A stretch of 47,373 nt of DNA from Scenedesmus sp. ARA3 (GCA_004335835.1 RWJK01001042.1:1-47373); one strand, 5' to 3'. Numbered from the stretch's first letter, positions 11,649 through 22,163 are shown. The notes: generated by a model not told the origin, from the letters alone. Made by a program: numbers and translations.

Positions 11649-12173
11649 CTCACAGCACTGGACCAGTTGCTGCTGCTCATGAACTTCTCCTTCACCACTG
11701 GCCCCTGGCCCAGGTTGGCCTCTATCCAGTCAGCTGCTGTGTTCTGGACCCTGCAAGACAGTGCAATGTTACATAGGCTTGAACAGGCAGCTTGACTCAC
11801 GAGGGTAGGGCACATGCAATGCACACAGCGGCAACTGATTGTGTTGATGATGATGTGTACATGATTGCAGTTTTATGCTACGGCAGCTTTCAAGCTGGAA
11901 TGGAATGCACAGTGTGGTGGTGGCTATCGGACTGCAGGGCTGCACAGCTGGTCTCAGCTGCAGGGCACGGGCAGCTGGCAAGACAGCGCACAACACCACC
12001 ACCGCCAGCAGAAGCAGCATCGCTGGCAGTGGCAATGGCAGCAACACTCACTGCTGAGCTCGGGCCCTGACAGACATCCTGACTGCCGATTGAGGTGCTC
12101 TACTTGCACCTGCTGTGGCACTGCCAGCTGTTGGCTTGCTGCTCCTGCTCTGCAGCAGGGAAGGGGAGTGCAT
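8908..12173 (-). CDS. FN3K: Protein-ribulosamine/fructosamine 3-kinase, plastid-targeted
   Basis: Phosphorylates the ketoamine sugar on glycated proteins, which destabilises the adduct and repairs the protein. Eight exons join in phase: 12052-12173, 11654-11750, 11285-11393, 10732-10889, 10208-10346, 9692-9901, 9289-9408 and 8908-8963, giving 336 residues, close to plant homologues plus a transit peptide. Exon 1 ([17 protein letters not shown], Ser/Ala/Arg-rich, almost no acidic residues) looks like a chloroplast transit peptide. Then come [17 protein letters not shown] (ATP-site Lys), [35 protein letters not shown], the catalytic loop [26 protein letters not shown] and a C-terminal [15 protein letters not shown]. 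The start was chosen because it is the only upstream exon found whose phase fits. The P-loop region reads [10 protein letters not shown] instead of the usual GGGCIN type. Confidence 0.95.
9168..9360 (-). repeat. Duplicated 3' end of kinase exon 7
   Basis: The codons for [20 protein letters not shown] at the end of the 9289-9408 exon recur at 9168-9240 as [20 protein letters not shown], followed by a donor-like sequence. The copy lies in the following intron and has no obvious acceptor in front, so it is probably unused. Confidence 0.85.
10316..10515 (-). repeat. Duplicated 5' end of kinase exon 5 with its acceptor
   Basis: The 10208-10346 exon starts [11 protein letters not shown] after a ctgcag acceptor. 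A copy at about 10428-10515 reads [13 protein letters not shown] after a tacag acceptor and shares the upstream intron sequence (a GLACLLQ-like reading). The acceptor positions differ by 130 bases, so use of the upstream copy would shift the frame. Confidence 0.85.
10602..10792 (-). repeat. Duplicated 3' end of kinase exon 4 with its donor
   Basis: The end of the 10732-10889 exon ([16 protein letters not shown] plus gtgagt donor) has a copy at 10602-10665 ([19 protein letters not shown] after substitutions) that also keeps a gtgag donor-like sequence. Confidence 0.8.
10842..11080 (-). repeat. Duplicated 5' end of kinase exon 4
   Basis: The exon start encoding [16 protein letters not shown] has a degenerate copy at about 11020-11075 ([15 protein letters not shown]) in the preceding intron. 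Confidence 0.8.
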
Positions 12174-12715
12174 GGTGCCACAGGGAACAGTGCACGCTAC
12201 GATCGACCCAGATGTCGCACACCAGAAGCGATTACGATACTGATAAACACGTTTAAATCCAAGGGGTGTGCAGAACGAGCAGGGGACCAAGGAGCAAGAC
12301 ACAAGTAGTGCGTAGTCACCCGAGGTATGTCATTGTCACTCCTGACATATGGCGGGGTTGTGCCAAATTTGAAGCGCTTGTGACAATAGTGGTATGCGAA
12401 CAGTTCCTGTTGCGACAGTGTACGCTGCATTGTTGCGGTTGACGTGATAGAACTTGATGCTCAACTGCGTTTGACTGTTTGCGTCGCTACTTCAGCATGC
12501 ACTGTGCCTTCGTGCATGATCAGATACAAACGGCTCGCTATCAGAGTCAAACATGCATCAGCAGCTGTGTCAACACCGCCTGCCCAGGCACATTCATGCA
12601 GTCAAGCAGCAGCAGCAGCCCCAGCAGCAGCACAGAGTGCTGCTGCCATCAGCAACCTGCAAACGTAAAAGGGAGCTAGTTGCAAGGTATTTAAGCAACT
12701 TTACCTTGCTATAGC
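12174..12715. other. Region between divergent kinase and rhomboid genes
   Basis: It should contain the promoters of both genes and probably the first exon(s) of the rhomboid gene. A minus-strand ATG at 12431 opens a 77-codon frame and a plus-strand ATG at 12597 opens a short Ser-rich frame. Neither could be joined in phase to a neighbour with confidence. Confidence 0.5.
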
Positions 12716-12919
12716 ATGCTTGGGAAGCATGTTGAGTTGCCCTGCAAAGCGTGCTGCTCGAATTGTCCTGACAGGCAACATGACAGGTGTGCTGACTGTC
12801 ATACTGCCCTATACATCTTCTGCTGTCCATGCAGAGCATCTGAACCTCCACAAAACCCGCCTACAGACTCCGCAAACAACAGCAGCAAGCCTGCAGCTGA
12901 CGCACCTGCAGGAGGCCCT

Positions 12920-12977
<58 letters not shown>

Positions 12978-13027
12978 NNNNNNNNNNNNNNNNNNNNNNN
13001 NNNNNNNNNNNNNNNNNNNNNNNNNNN

Positions 13028-13084
<57 letters not shown>

Positions 13085-13181
13085 CTGCAGGACATTCTCA
13101 GTGAAGCAAGCCAGGAGCTGAAAAGCTCACTGTTGCTGCTGAAAGATGCAGCAGGCACAGCCTTCCTCCCGGGCTACAGAC

Positions 13182-13215
<34 letters not shown>

Positions 13216-13635
13216 AGCTCGTGGCTTCAAGTCTTACAGCAGCTTACTGAATGCCAGCAGCAAAGCACAGGCGCAAAGTTTTCAGCCTGGTGACGTGGAG
13301 TCTGTGCCTGCACGGCTGCAGCGGCTGCTGACTGGAAAGTTCATCAGAGAAGCACAAGGTGGCAGCAGCAGCAGCAGCAGCAGCGGCCCGCAGACGTTTG
13401 ATGCGCGGCTAGCTGCTATACAGTTTGAGCTGCAGACGCAGCTGCAAGCTGAAGAAGCAGCCGCCCAGCAGCAGCAGCAGCAGCAGGGTGTAGAAACGCC
13501 TGGTCCAGTGATAGACGTTGTGCCCGAGCCGGCAGCAGCTGCTGGTGACGCTGCAGCACCATCATATGCTGCAGCAGCTGCAGGCACTACTTCGTCTACA
13601 TCTGCACCCCCCTCGGCAGCAGCAGAGGAACCCTC

Positions 13636-13670
<35 letters not shown>

Positions 13671-15332
13671 CGGAAACCTATCCTGCGACAACCTACATGC
13701 TGGTGCTTGTCACGTGGGCAGTGTTCCTGCTGCAGTGGTGGCCTGCTTTGCCGGAGCTTTGGAAGCTGCTGCAGCAAGCTGGGCCAGTGAAGGCAGCCAC
13801 TGCGCTGCTGTTCATGTACCCTGACACAGCAGCCACACACGCGCTGTGCCTGGTGAGCGTGTGGTGACATGTGGATGCTTGCCATTTTGCTGATGAATGC
13901 GGCAGCTGTGTGTGGCTGTGGTTTAGTGTTCTGTGACATGCAGCAGCACTGCCTCCCAGCAAGCAAGCCAGTTCTGCACATGCCCGGCACAACATACACC
14001 ACCTGTGCACCACCAAACTGTGCTGTCTGCGTGCTGTGGTAATCTCATGACTTGGCCAAGGTCCAGGCTGGCTCAGGCTTCCTCACCTTTCACACACCTG
14101 TGCACTACCACTCACTGTTCTCTCTGCTGTCTGCTGTTTGCTGTATGTGCTGTGTGCTGTGGCAATCACCTCAGGACTTGGCCAAGGTTCAGGCTGGCTC
14201 AAGCCTGTCAGGCTTTTCCACCAGTCATCCACGTGTGCACCACCACCCACTGTGTTGTCTGCTGCATGTGCTGTGTGTGCTGCGCGCTTTTGTGCCTCAG
14301 GATTTGGCCAAGGTCCAGGCTGGGTTAGGCCTCTCAGGCTTTTTCACCTCAGGCCTTCTGCACTACAACTCATTGTGCTGTGTGCTGTGTGTGCTGTGCG
14401 TGCTGCCTGCTTTTGTGCCTCAGGACTTGGCCAAGCTGCAGGCTGGCTCAGGCCTGTCAGGCTTCCTAACCCTCTAGCCACCTGTTCACAACCACCCGCA
14501 ATGACTGAATGCATGTGCGGGTTGTCTGACTGCACATGCTGCCTCTCCCCTTTACCCCACGCACCGTGCTGTCTGCTTTGTGCTGTTTATCCTGTGTGCT
14601 GTGGTGCCTCAGGACTTGGCCAAGGTCCAGGCTGGCTCAGGCATGTCAGGCTTGCTCACCTCAGGCCTGCTGCACTACAACCCATTGTGCTGTTTGCTGT
14701 TTGTGCTGCGTGCTGTGCCTCAGGATCTGGCCAAGGTTCAGGCTGGGACAGGCCTGTCAGGTTTTTTCACCTCAGGCCTGCTGCACAGTGGGCTGGCAGC
14801 AACCTGGCTCTACAGCAGCACACTGGCAGATGCCGGCCGCTGGCTGGAGATCGGCTGGGGCCCCATGGAGCTGTTAGCGACATACGTTATAACGTCATTT
14901 TGTGCGTCACTTGCGCACACGGCGGCTGGCAGCACGATGGTGGGCGTGGCGGGCGCGGGTGCAGTATTGGGGCTGTACACTACCTGGGTTCTTCTTGCTG
15001 TGCAGCATCTGAGTCAGGATGTGCCAACTGCGAGGTTAGGCATAAACATTGGAGTGCTGCTGCTGCTGAGCCTAGGTCTGGGTGTGATACAGCCTGCGAT
15101 CGGCGCAGCATCTGTGTTTGGTGGTATGTTTGGTGGGATGCTTGCACTGAAGCTGGCACTGCCGTTAGCTGCAGGCTTGCGGTGGAGTTTGAGTGTACCA
15201 GTGCTGCTGCTGCTGTTTGTTGTGCGTATGGGCATCGATGCACTGAAGCTGGCGCTGCTGCTGCTGGTGCCGCTGCTGGTGGCAGCAGTGCAGGGCGTGC
15301 TGGGAGTGGTGCAGGCAGTGCGCAAAGTCTGA
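12716..15332 (+). CDS. Rhomboid-family membrane protein lacking catalytic residues (contains assembly gap)
   Basis: Exons 12716-13852 and 14724-15332 join in phase. The first half is a low-complexity Ser/Gln/Ala-rich N-terminus; the true start may lie further upstream, since an acceptor-like ccatgcag sits at 12829-12836. From about 13680 the protein is ordered: a membrane segment YMLVLVTWAVFLLQWWPAL, then the rhomboid-like TSGLLHSGLAATWLYSS and GRWLEIGWGP, then four or five further hydrophobic segments, ending in VVQAVRKV. Where active rhomboids have GxSG, this protein reads GVAGAG. Where the catalytic His in front of a Gly-Gly pair is expected, it reads SVFGGMFGG. It is therefore predicted to be a pseudoprotease. 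The family call rests on this core only; plastid location is inference. Confidence 0.78.
12919..13082 (+). repeat. AGC trinucleotide tract interrupted by the assembly gap
   Basis: AGC runs flank 50 N on both sides and encode polyserine in the rhomboid gene frame. The true length is unknown, since 50 N is a usual placeholder, so the frame across the gap is not guaranteed. Confidence 0.95.
12978..13027. other. Assembly gap (50 N)
   Basis: Exactly 50 unresolved bases within an AGC tract; probably a repeat the assembler could not cross. Confidence 0.99.
14046..14790 (+). repeat. Six tandem copies of a splice acceptor plus exon start in the rhomboid gene
   Basis: Copies of the segment encoding DLAKVQAG...LSGF start at about 14049, 14175, 14301, 14424, 14613 and 14724 (the last is taken as the functional exon). 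All but the first follow a cag acceptor. The spacings of 126, 126, 123, 189 and 111 bases are all multiples of three. The copy at 14613 is open into the functional exon; the one at 14424 runs into a stop. Confidence 0.9.
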
Positions 15333-15702
15333 TGGCATATGTTGCAGTTGGTGAAAGGCAGTAGGGACGACGTTGATAAAGTGTACACATGTGTTGCAGT
15401 GGACTCTGTCGGTGCTGCACTCACCCTGTGTGACAAATCCTGTGTTCTGCCACTGACGTAAAATGTGATGCGCACCAACAAGCCGTTACACTGTCACAGC
15501 GAATGTGACATCGCTTGCGCAATACGATGCAGCTCAGCGGGCTTTGCGCTGCAACAATTTGGGATGTCAGCAACGCTGGGAGCACTGCTATATGTACAAC
15601 AGAAACATATACACCAGAAACCACCATCATGCAGCCATCAGCTGCAAGCCACTAGCAACCATGCTGTACCTGCTCTCAGCCAGCACAAGATAACACCACA
15701 AC
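15333..15702. other. Convergent 3' region of the rhomboid and MetRS genes
   Basis: About 370 bases between two stop codons. It holds both 3' untranslated regions, including a minus-strand TGTAA; I see nothing else. Confidence 0.7.
15486..15490 (-). terminator. Candidate poly(A) signal TGTAA of MetRS
   Basis: TGTAA on the gene strand, 213 bases past the MetRS stop. TGTAA is the usual green-algal poly(A) signal; a five-base match can be chance. Confidence 0.4.
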
Positions 15703-18700
15703 CTAGCTAGCAGCCGCAGCAGTGGCTGCCTCCTTCGGTTTCTGCTGCTTCTGCTGCTTCTGCTGCTGCCTCTTGCCGCCGCCGCCGCCCTTGCCGCCCG
15801 CAGGCGCAGCTGCTGCTGCCCCCGGTGCAGGCTCCGTGACAAACGGCACTGTATCATCCAGCCTGGCAAACACCGGCTGCGGCGCTGCAGTACAGTGCCC
15901 GGCCTGCAACTGACCCCAAGCAGTGTCACTCCAGCTCACCCTACCATCTAACGCCCCCTCTCCAAGCCCTAGCTGCTGATAGATGCGCGAAGACAGTCCC
16001 GGTGTAATCGGGCTCAGCGCGACAGCCAGAATGCGTGCCGTCTCGAGTACTGCTACTAGCACGCGGCCCGCTGCTGCCTTTTCTTCATCGCTGCCTTTCT
16101 TCAGCGCACTCCAAGGTGCTGTCTGCTCTAGGTATAGATTGCCAGCTGCTGAAATGGCCAGCACTGCCTCAACCGCCTGGTGCGGCGCTAGCTTGCCGTA
16201 TGCTGCTGCTGCCGCTGCAACCTGCTGCTCGCACACCGCCACCAGCGGATGCTGCTGCTGCTGCTGCTGCTGCTGTTCCTCCCCTGCTGCTACTGCAACT
16301 GCCTCTGCAGCACTGCAGGGCAGGCCTGCCTCATAATTCTTACGCAGCAGCCCCAGTGTGCGGTTGAGCATGTTGCCTACGCTATTTGCCAGCGTGGCAT
16401 TGACTGTGTCCCTGAAAGCTGACTCACTGAAGTTGCCATCCTGGCCAAATGCAACCTCCTTCATGAAAAAGAGCCGCACTGCATCGGCCCCGTAGGCGTT
16501 TACTAGTGCCTCTGGGTCCAGCGTGTTGCCAAGGGCCTTGCCCATTTTGAGGCCATCTTTGGTGAGGAAACCATGGCCAAAGACCTGCAGTGTGAAAGAA
16601 GGCGGGTGACAGAATTCAGTGTTAAGGTTAAGGTTCAGCTGGGTATGCTCACTAGGGCCTTGCCCATTTTGAGGCCGTCCTTTGTGAGGAAGCCGTGGCC
16701 AAAGACCTGCAGGGAGGCGGATCACGGGGTTTAGGAAGGTAACGGTTAGGGTTGTGTTGTTTAGTCACACTAGGGCTTTGCCCATCCTTGTTTGAGGCGT
16801 CTTTGGGGAGAAAGCAGGACCAACACCCCAACAGCAGCAGTGAAAGCAGAAAGAGGGCAGCAACAGACTGCAGGAATTCATGTTGTCCAGCTGCTTGCTT
16901 TGCTGTGTGTTGCAGAGATGTGTGCCAAGAAAAGCACGAACCCAGCCCGCACCCTGCCTGAACACTGCGCAAGAAAGGTGCATGCCAAAGGGCAATATCA
17001 GCATGCAGCTTAGTGCGCTTTCATTGTTATAACCGCACCTGCTTGGGCAGTGGCAGGCCTGCTGACATCAGCATGCCGGGCCAGTAGATGGCGTGGAAGC
17101 GCAGGATGTCCTTGCCGATCACATGCACATCAGCAGGCCAGCCCTGCGCCAGCGCCGCCTCCACACTGCTGCTGCTGCTGCTGCTGCTGGGTGCGTCGTC
17201 AGCCAGTGGCAGCAGGCCGCTGAGGTAGCCGTTGAGTGCATCAAACCACACATACACGGTGTGGCTGGGGTCCTGGCGCATTGGGATGCCCCACTGCACG
17301 GCTGAGCGGCTGATGCTGAAGTCGCGCACACCTGCACAATACACAGCAGCACAGAGCGACTTATCAGTCCCAGCACGTGAGTTGTGTAAGCTTGAACTGC
17401 AACTGCAATGTGTGAACGTCTGGTTGCTCAAGAGCGGCTACAGCTGAGCCGAACGCGGACTGGTAGCGCCGGTCGCCGCGGTGACGTGCAAGCCGCGCTG
17501 GCAACAGCAACAGCAGGACAGGCTTTGTTCTCAAGCAAAGGCCGCGGCGAACATGCCGAAAACATAAACCTGCAGATCACCAGACCAACACTGCAGCACG
17601 CATTGCTGCAGCGGCGAAAGCCAGCTTGCACTGCTAAGCTCAGTGCAAGCAAGCTGGCACCAAACAACAACACAGCCCTCTGGCTAGTGCCATTCGCAAC
17701 TGTGCTCATACCAGGAAAGCACCACCCAATGGCCTGCACTGCATCCACACCTGACGTCCCCTCAAAGAAATGCTAAGAACAACTCCACGTGCCGCGCACC
17801 TTCGCGCACCCAGCCCAGCACCTCGTTGCGGCGGCTGGCGGGCTGCACGAAGCCGTCGCTGCCCTCCAGCAGCGCCTCCAGCTGCGCCTGGTACCTGCTC
17901 AGCGCGAAAAAGTAGTTCTCCTCCTCGCGGTGCTGGCAGGGCCGCCTGCGGCACAGCATGAGGCACAGCATGAGGCACAGCATTGGGCGCAGCTTTCGGC
18001 GCAGCATTAGTCACAGCATAAGGCACAGCATTAGGCACAACATTAGGCACAGCATTAGGCACAGCATCAGGCATATGACACATGCAGATTCTCCTCCTTG
18101 CGGAGCTGAAGGGGCCGCCTGCAACACAGCATTAGGCACAGCATTCGGCATGTTACACTTAGTTTTGGCGCTGTTAAAGACAGACAGCTTGAGGGATGCA
18201 GCAGCTGCAACAACGGCTGCTGGGGTGCACAGCTGCTGCTGGAGATGCACTTGGCCTGACGCGATCACTGGCCGTACACAGCTAGCCTGATGTACAACGT
18301 CTGGGGTCCACCTGACAGCTGGCATTATCTGCTGCTATGATGACAAGTCACAGCAAGATATACATTATTTGATACAAGCTGCTTCTGCGAATGCAAACAG
18401 GCCCACCTGTGTGTGGGGCAGTTGTGCTCGCCGTCCATTTCCTTCTCATCCTTGTACTCCTCACAATCCACACAGTACCAGCCGCTGTATGAAGCCTTGT
18501 AGATGTCTCCCTTGTCCCACACACGCTGCAGCACCTCCTGCACGAGTGCCTCGTGCTGCGAGTCTGTTGTGCGGATGAAGCCATCATATGCAATGTCTAG
18601 CTTGGCCCATAGCTCCTTGTAGGCCTGCACAATGTTATCGCAGTGCTCCTGCGGGCTCAATGAGCGCGCTGCAGCTGCCAGAGCAATCTTCTCGCCGTGC

Positions 18701-18990
18701 TCATCGGTGCCAGTGAGGAAGCGCACGCGCTTGCCAGAGAGGCGCTGGAAGCGGGCTAGTACATCTGCTGCTATGGTGGGATACGAAGAACCCATGTGTG
18801 GCTTCGCATTCACGTAATACAAAGGTGTTGTGATGGTAAATGTGTTTCCTTCACTGTGGCTGTGTGTGCAATTCATGCGTGTGGCTGCCCGTGACACCCG
18901 GTGTGGTGCCAGCAAGCTGCTGCGACAACGTGCGAGCCCTGGAAGGCACATACTGCGCCTGGAGGCCCAATTCGCAAGTGATCGATTCAT
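15703..18990 (-). CDS. Methionyl-tRNA synthetase, organellar (class I)
   Basis: Charges tRNA-Met for plastid and/or mitochondrial translation. Exons 18407-18990, 17800-17945, 17039-17331 and 15703-16584 join in phase to 634 residues. The start at 18990 gives a basic, Ser/Arg-rich leader (MNRSLANWASRRSMCLPG), a plausible organelle transit peptide. The class I signature is at HMGSSYPTIAAD, followed by TGTDEHGEKIA, a Cys pair in WYCVDCEEYKDE, EENYFFALSRYQ, VWFDALNGYL, GKDILRFHAIYWP and the KMSKS-like loop KMGKALGN. The anticodon-binding helical region is interrupted by a short Gln run and an Ala/Gly/Gln/Lys-rich tail follows. It resembles the dual-targeted plant enzyme OVA1 more than cytosolic MetRS. 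The last residue of the KMSKS loop is Ala rather than the usual Ser. Confidence 0.95.
16500..16805 (-). repeat. Copies of a MetRS exon's 5' end (KMSKS loop) in the preceding intron
   Basis: The 15703-16584 exon starts with codons for VFGHGFLTKDGLKMGKAL. A near-identical copy including the acceptor lies at about 16648-16712, and a third, more decayed one at about 16765-16805. The two intact copies differ at only a few positions, so the duplication looks recent. Confidence 0.88.
17945..18150. repeat. 12-base minisatellite in a MetRS intron, plus duplicated exon edge
   Basis: About ten units of a 12-base repeat (plus strand aggcacagcatt, with variants) cover 17949-18073. The acceptor of the 17800-17945 exon lies at its edge and appears to be built from a unit (gctgtgccgcag). 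The exon edge tctcctcctcgcgg...gggccgcctgc recurs at 18086-18122, followed by a few more units. Confidence 0.85.
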
Positions 18991-19711
18991 GGTTGAGTTA
19001 GCATGCACAGGACGGGGTGCTGCGGGCTGGTGTGTGGTGATCGAAGTGACTTGTGTGGTGGGCGCGCAGCTTACAGCAAGACTAAGCGCTGTAACGCAAG
19101 CCCATTGACACAATATTAACCATGCACAACGCTGCTTTCCTTGTGTTCCTTTCAGCTGGACCATTAGAACCCTACCTCTGGTCAGACATCTCAGCCACTC
19201 GTTCTCATCCGCAAGCCTACAGGGGAACAGGTAGCAGAGTGAACTCGATTACAAATGACGCGTTGTATGATCTGACGCGTGGTCTGACCTGAAACAGCCA
19301 AGTATGCTGCCCACATATTGACACCCTTTGCAAGGTGCTCACCACAGCACACAGCATTATCATACAATTTGTCTGGTCTCACATCATGCACTCCTGTCCG
19401 TTGTTCTTCTCTTGTCTCTCTGCATCAGTGTAAATTATTGTCTGTCTGCACCGGTTTGAAGAAGCAGCTTGCACAAGACACACAAAAGTAGCTGCACTCG
19501 CGCACATCACGCTATGCAAAAGATATGGAACGTACCACCACTGCTGACCACGACCTGCACGCAACCAGGGGGGTTGCCGCCAAAACTGGTCCCGACAGCA
19601 TCCCCTGCACACCGCACCACCACCCCAAACACCCCAACCAGCACTCTAAGCCCTGCTCACAGCCCCTGTACAGAAACTTGCAAACACTCTGACAACAGCC
19701 AGCTGGCCAGC
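18991..19711. other. Intergenic region between MetRS and the PSB33-like gene
   Basis: Upstream flank of MetRS and 3' flank of the PSB33-like gene. No convincing open frames or RNA genes. Confidence 0.6.
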
Positions 19712-22163
19712 TTAAGGCTGGTCCTTGATCTGCTTGCTGTTGACGTAGTTGAAGCCAGTCACACCCACAATGCCGCCCAGAACCACCCAGAACGCGGCAA
19801 GGCCGATGACAGTCTGCAGCAGCAGTAATACAGTTGCAGAGTTGCAGGCAGATGTCAGGAACGCCTGCATACTGGTAGTGCAATGATGGCTGGTTCGCTG
19901 AATTCACACCAAGTTGAACCCAGAGGCTAGCACAGCTGGCTTTACACTGAAACCTGCTGATGCTGAGTACCATGCAAAGTTGTACGTGCCAGTGCAGACA
20001 GCGCCTTCACTGCCCCTACAACAGCTGCAAGCCGTGCGGTGCTAGAACCTCGCACACTGCAGCAGGCACGTGTGCATCACTACAGCAGGACAACAGCCTG
20101 CGGTGCGCTGCAGTCAAAGCATTCCAACCAGATGCGCAAACACGAACAACCGAACAACCAGCAATGCTGCTGCACCAGCACCAGCCTCACCTCGTAGTAG
20201 ATGGCTGTTGCTGAGCCAGCCACTGCCACAATGCCGAGCGCCACGATGCCCACAGTGACAGTGGCTGGGTTGAGGGGCCCGCTGGGCATGAGGTCCACGT
20301 CCTGGTACATGCTGGCTGACTCAGTGGCTGGGTCCATGCCCTCAAAGTACACAGTGGGCTGCACAGTGAACACGTTGTTGTTCTCCAGAGAGGTGCCTGC
20401 AGGACGATGCACAGGCATGGAGCGACAGGTGAAAAGAAAAGTGAGCATAAGAGCTGCGACTGACTGCAGGAGGACCGCCAGTCGTCTGCAAACCTCGTTT
20501 TGCGGTTGGTGTGCTGAGCGGCTGCGCGCCTGTGTGTGGCATGCACAGCGGCAAGAGAAGTCTGCACACATCCTCATCATGCAACATATCTGCTGTGCGT
20601 CCGTTCTGTTGCTGTTGTCTGCCACAGCCATCAGTCACGCCATCCTGCAGCAACCCACCTGCACCACCACGGTCCTGGTATGTGCGCACACGCTTGTTGC
20701 TGACATCCACGTACAGCGCATCCTGCAGCAGCAATACATAACGTGGTGCGGTTGAGAACACATCCAACCGCAGCAGGATGCAGTCTGAGCAGCACCTGAC
20801 ACCACATTGAGCCAACCGCAGCATACGGCAGACAATCACAAAGCGACACATTACCCGTAGCAAGCATTCGTGACCAACTTCACGATGGTGCTGGCTTCAT
20901 CCACACCCTGTTGTTAGCCACATATGAAGAGCAAAGCAGGCATGCCGTGCGGCAGCGCGCAGCCTCACCTGTGTGAGCCGCACTGGGTAGATGTCCATGT
21001 TCCTGCAAGTGTCCTGTGGTGTCAGCGCGCGCAACACCGGGTTGTTGGGGTACCAGGCCACGATGGAGCCGTCCTTGAGGCTGAACAGGCTGCCTGTTGA
21101 GGGACACTCGATGCAGTAGTCCTGCAAGCACAAAACATGGGGCCAGCAGGCAGACCAATATTTACAAGGATGTCCTGAACAACAATGAGGGAAGGCGCCA
21201 GGCGCAACTGCAATCAGTTCTCACAACACCTTGGAACGTCCACCACAAAAGCACCACAAAAATGGGCCAATGAGGTTTTAACTTTGCCTCATGGACAATG
21301 GTCACACCACAAACTGCACAGGTGTCAACAAACTGGGCTGGGTAAACCCACCAATGCCATAATACGCACCTGCAGCAGTATTCCAAGTGGCAGCAAAGTG
21401 ACCATTGCCTAGGACATAACCGCTGACTAATGCTCAGGCTGCAGCAGAGCACAAGTTGTGGATGCTGCAGCAGTTGCCCAGGCCAGCGCCGCACCTGTGT
21501 GAACTTTGCCTTGATGAAGCCCTCGCTATATGCGCCCTCAGCCGGTGAGCGCGACTCGATGGCGTAGATATTGTTGCGGTACCAGAACATCAGCACCTGC
21601 CTGCCCTCCACATCAAACTCCTTGCGCACTCCTGCAACCACACAGGCACAGAGTCAGCGCCAGGCCAGCCACGTGCCGCAAGAGCAGCAGCATGGGCTTG
21701 CACACCACACGCAGCCCTCTCTGTTGAAGCAAGACACAAGAAACATTGTACTGTTGAATTTTGAGTGGTGCTGTGGTCAGATGTTGTGGCCACAGCTGCT
21801 CACCCTTGGGCAGGTCCTCTGGCCTGCAGACTGGCACCCAGCTGTCTCCCTCAGGAGCCTCAGTTGCTACTCCCAGCGACACCTCCTCCACTGAAAGCAT
21901 GAAACAAGTGTTGTAAGTCATTCGGAAGCAGTTGCGGGCCTGCACGCCGGTGCAAATGAGCGAGCTTGCGGGTCCCTACCTTTCTGGTCCTCAGCTGCTG
22001 CACGCACGGCCACGGCCAGTCGCGCTTGCCGGGCGATGCTGCGGCAGCTGCTGCTTCTGCATTGTACTGGCCTGAACACCAAGCTGCGGATGCCCAGTGG
22101 CACTGCCTGTGGGCGCGCCCTGGCCAGCTGCTGTGTGGTCTGAGAGTGCATGCAGGTCGCCAT
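19712..22163 (-). CDS. PSB33: PSB33-like thylakoid protein with a Rieske-type fold lacking Fe-S ligands
   Basis: In plants PSB33 is a green-lineage thylakoid membrane protein linked to photosystem II organisation and light responses. Eight exons join in phase: 21980-22163, 21804-21890, 21495-21631, 20969-21121, 20855-20907, 20659-20795, 20191-20396 and 19712-19813, giving 352 residues. The N-terminus (MATCMHSQTTQQLARARPQA, Arg/Ser/Ala-rich) is a plausible chloroplast transit peptide. The Rieske-like core reads LMFWYRNNIYAIESRSPAEG, FIKAKFTQDYCIECPSTGSL and DGSIVAWYPNNP. The places of the two Cys-x-His / Cys-x2-His ligand pairs hold SPAEG and CPSTG, so no 2Fe-2S cluster is expected. Two C-terminal membrane segments follow (VTVGIVALGIVAVAG; VIGLAAFWVVLGGIVGV), ending in SKQIKDQP. 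The start of exon 6 at 20795 was chosen because it alone restores the frame. It divides its promoter region with GET4. Confidence 0.9.

Noticed and set aside
12197..12431. Minus-strand ATG at 12431 as first exon of FN3K
   Set aside because: Its possible donor gives the wrong phase; the exon 12052-12173 fits in phase and encodes a better transit peptide.
14046..14790. Repeat array that could be mistaken for a CRISPR-like array
   Set aside because: Units are derived from a rhomboid exon and its acceptor, with unequal spacing and eukaryotic gene context.
20342..20863. 173-codon minus-strand frame as a separate gene
   Set aside because: It is PSB33-like exon 6 with flanking introns read through.
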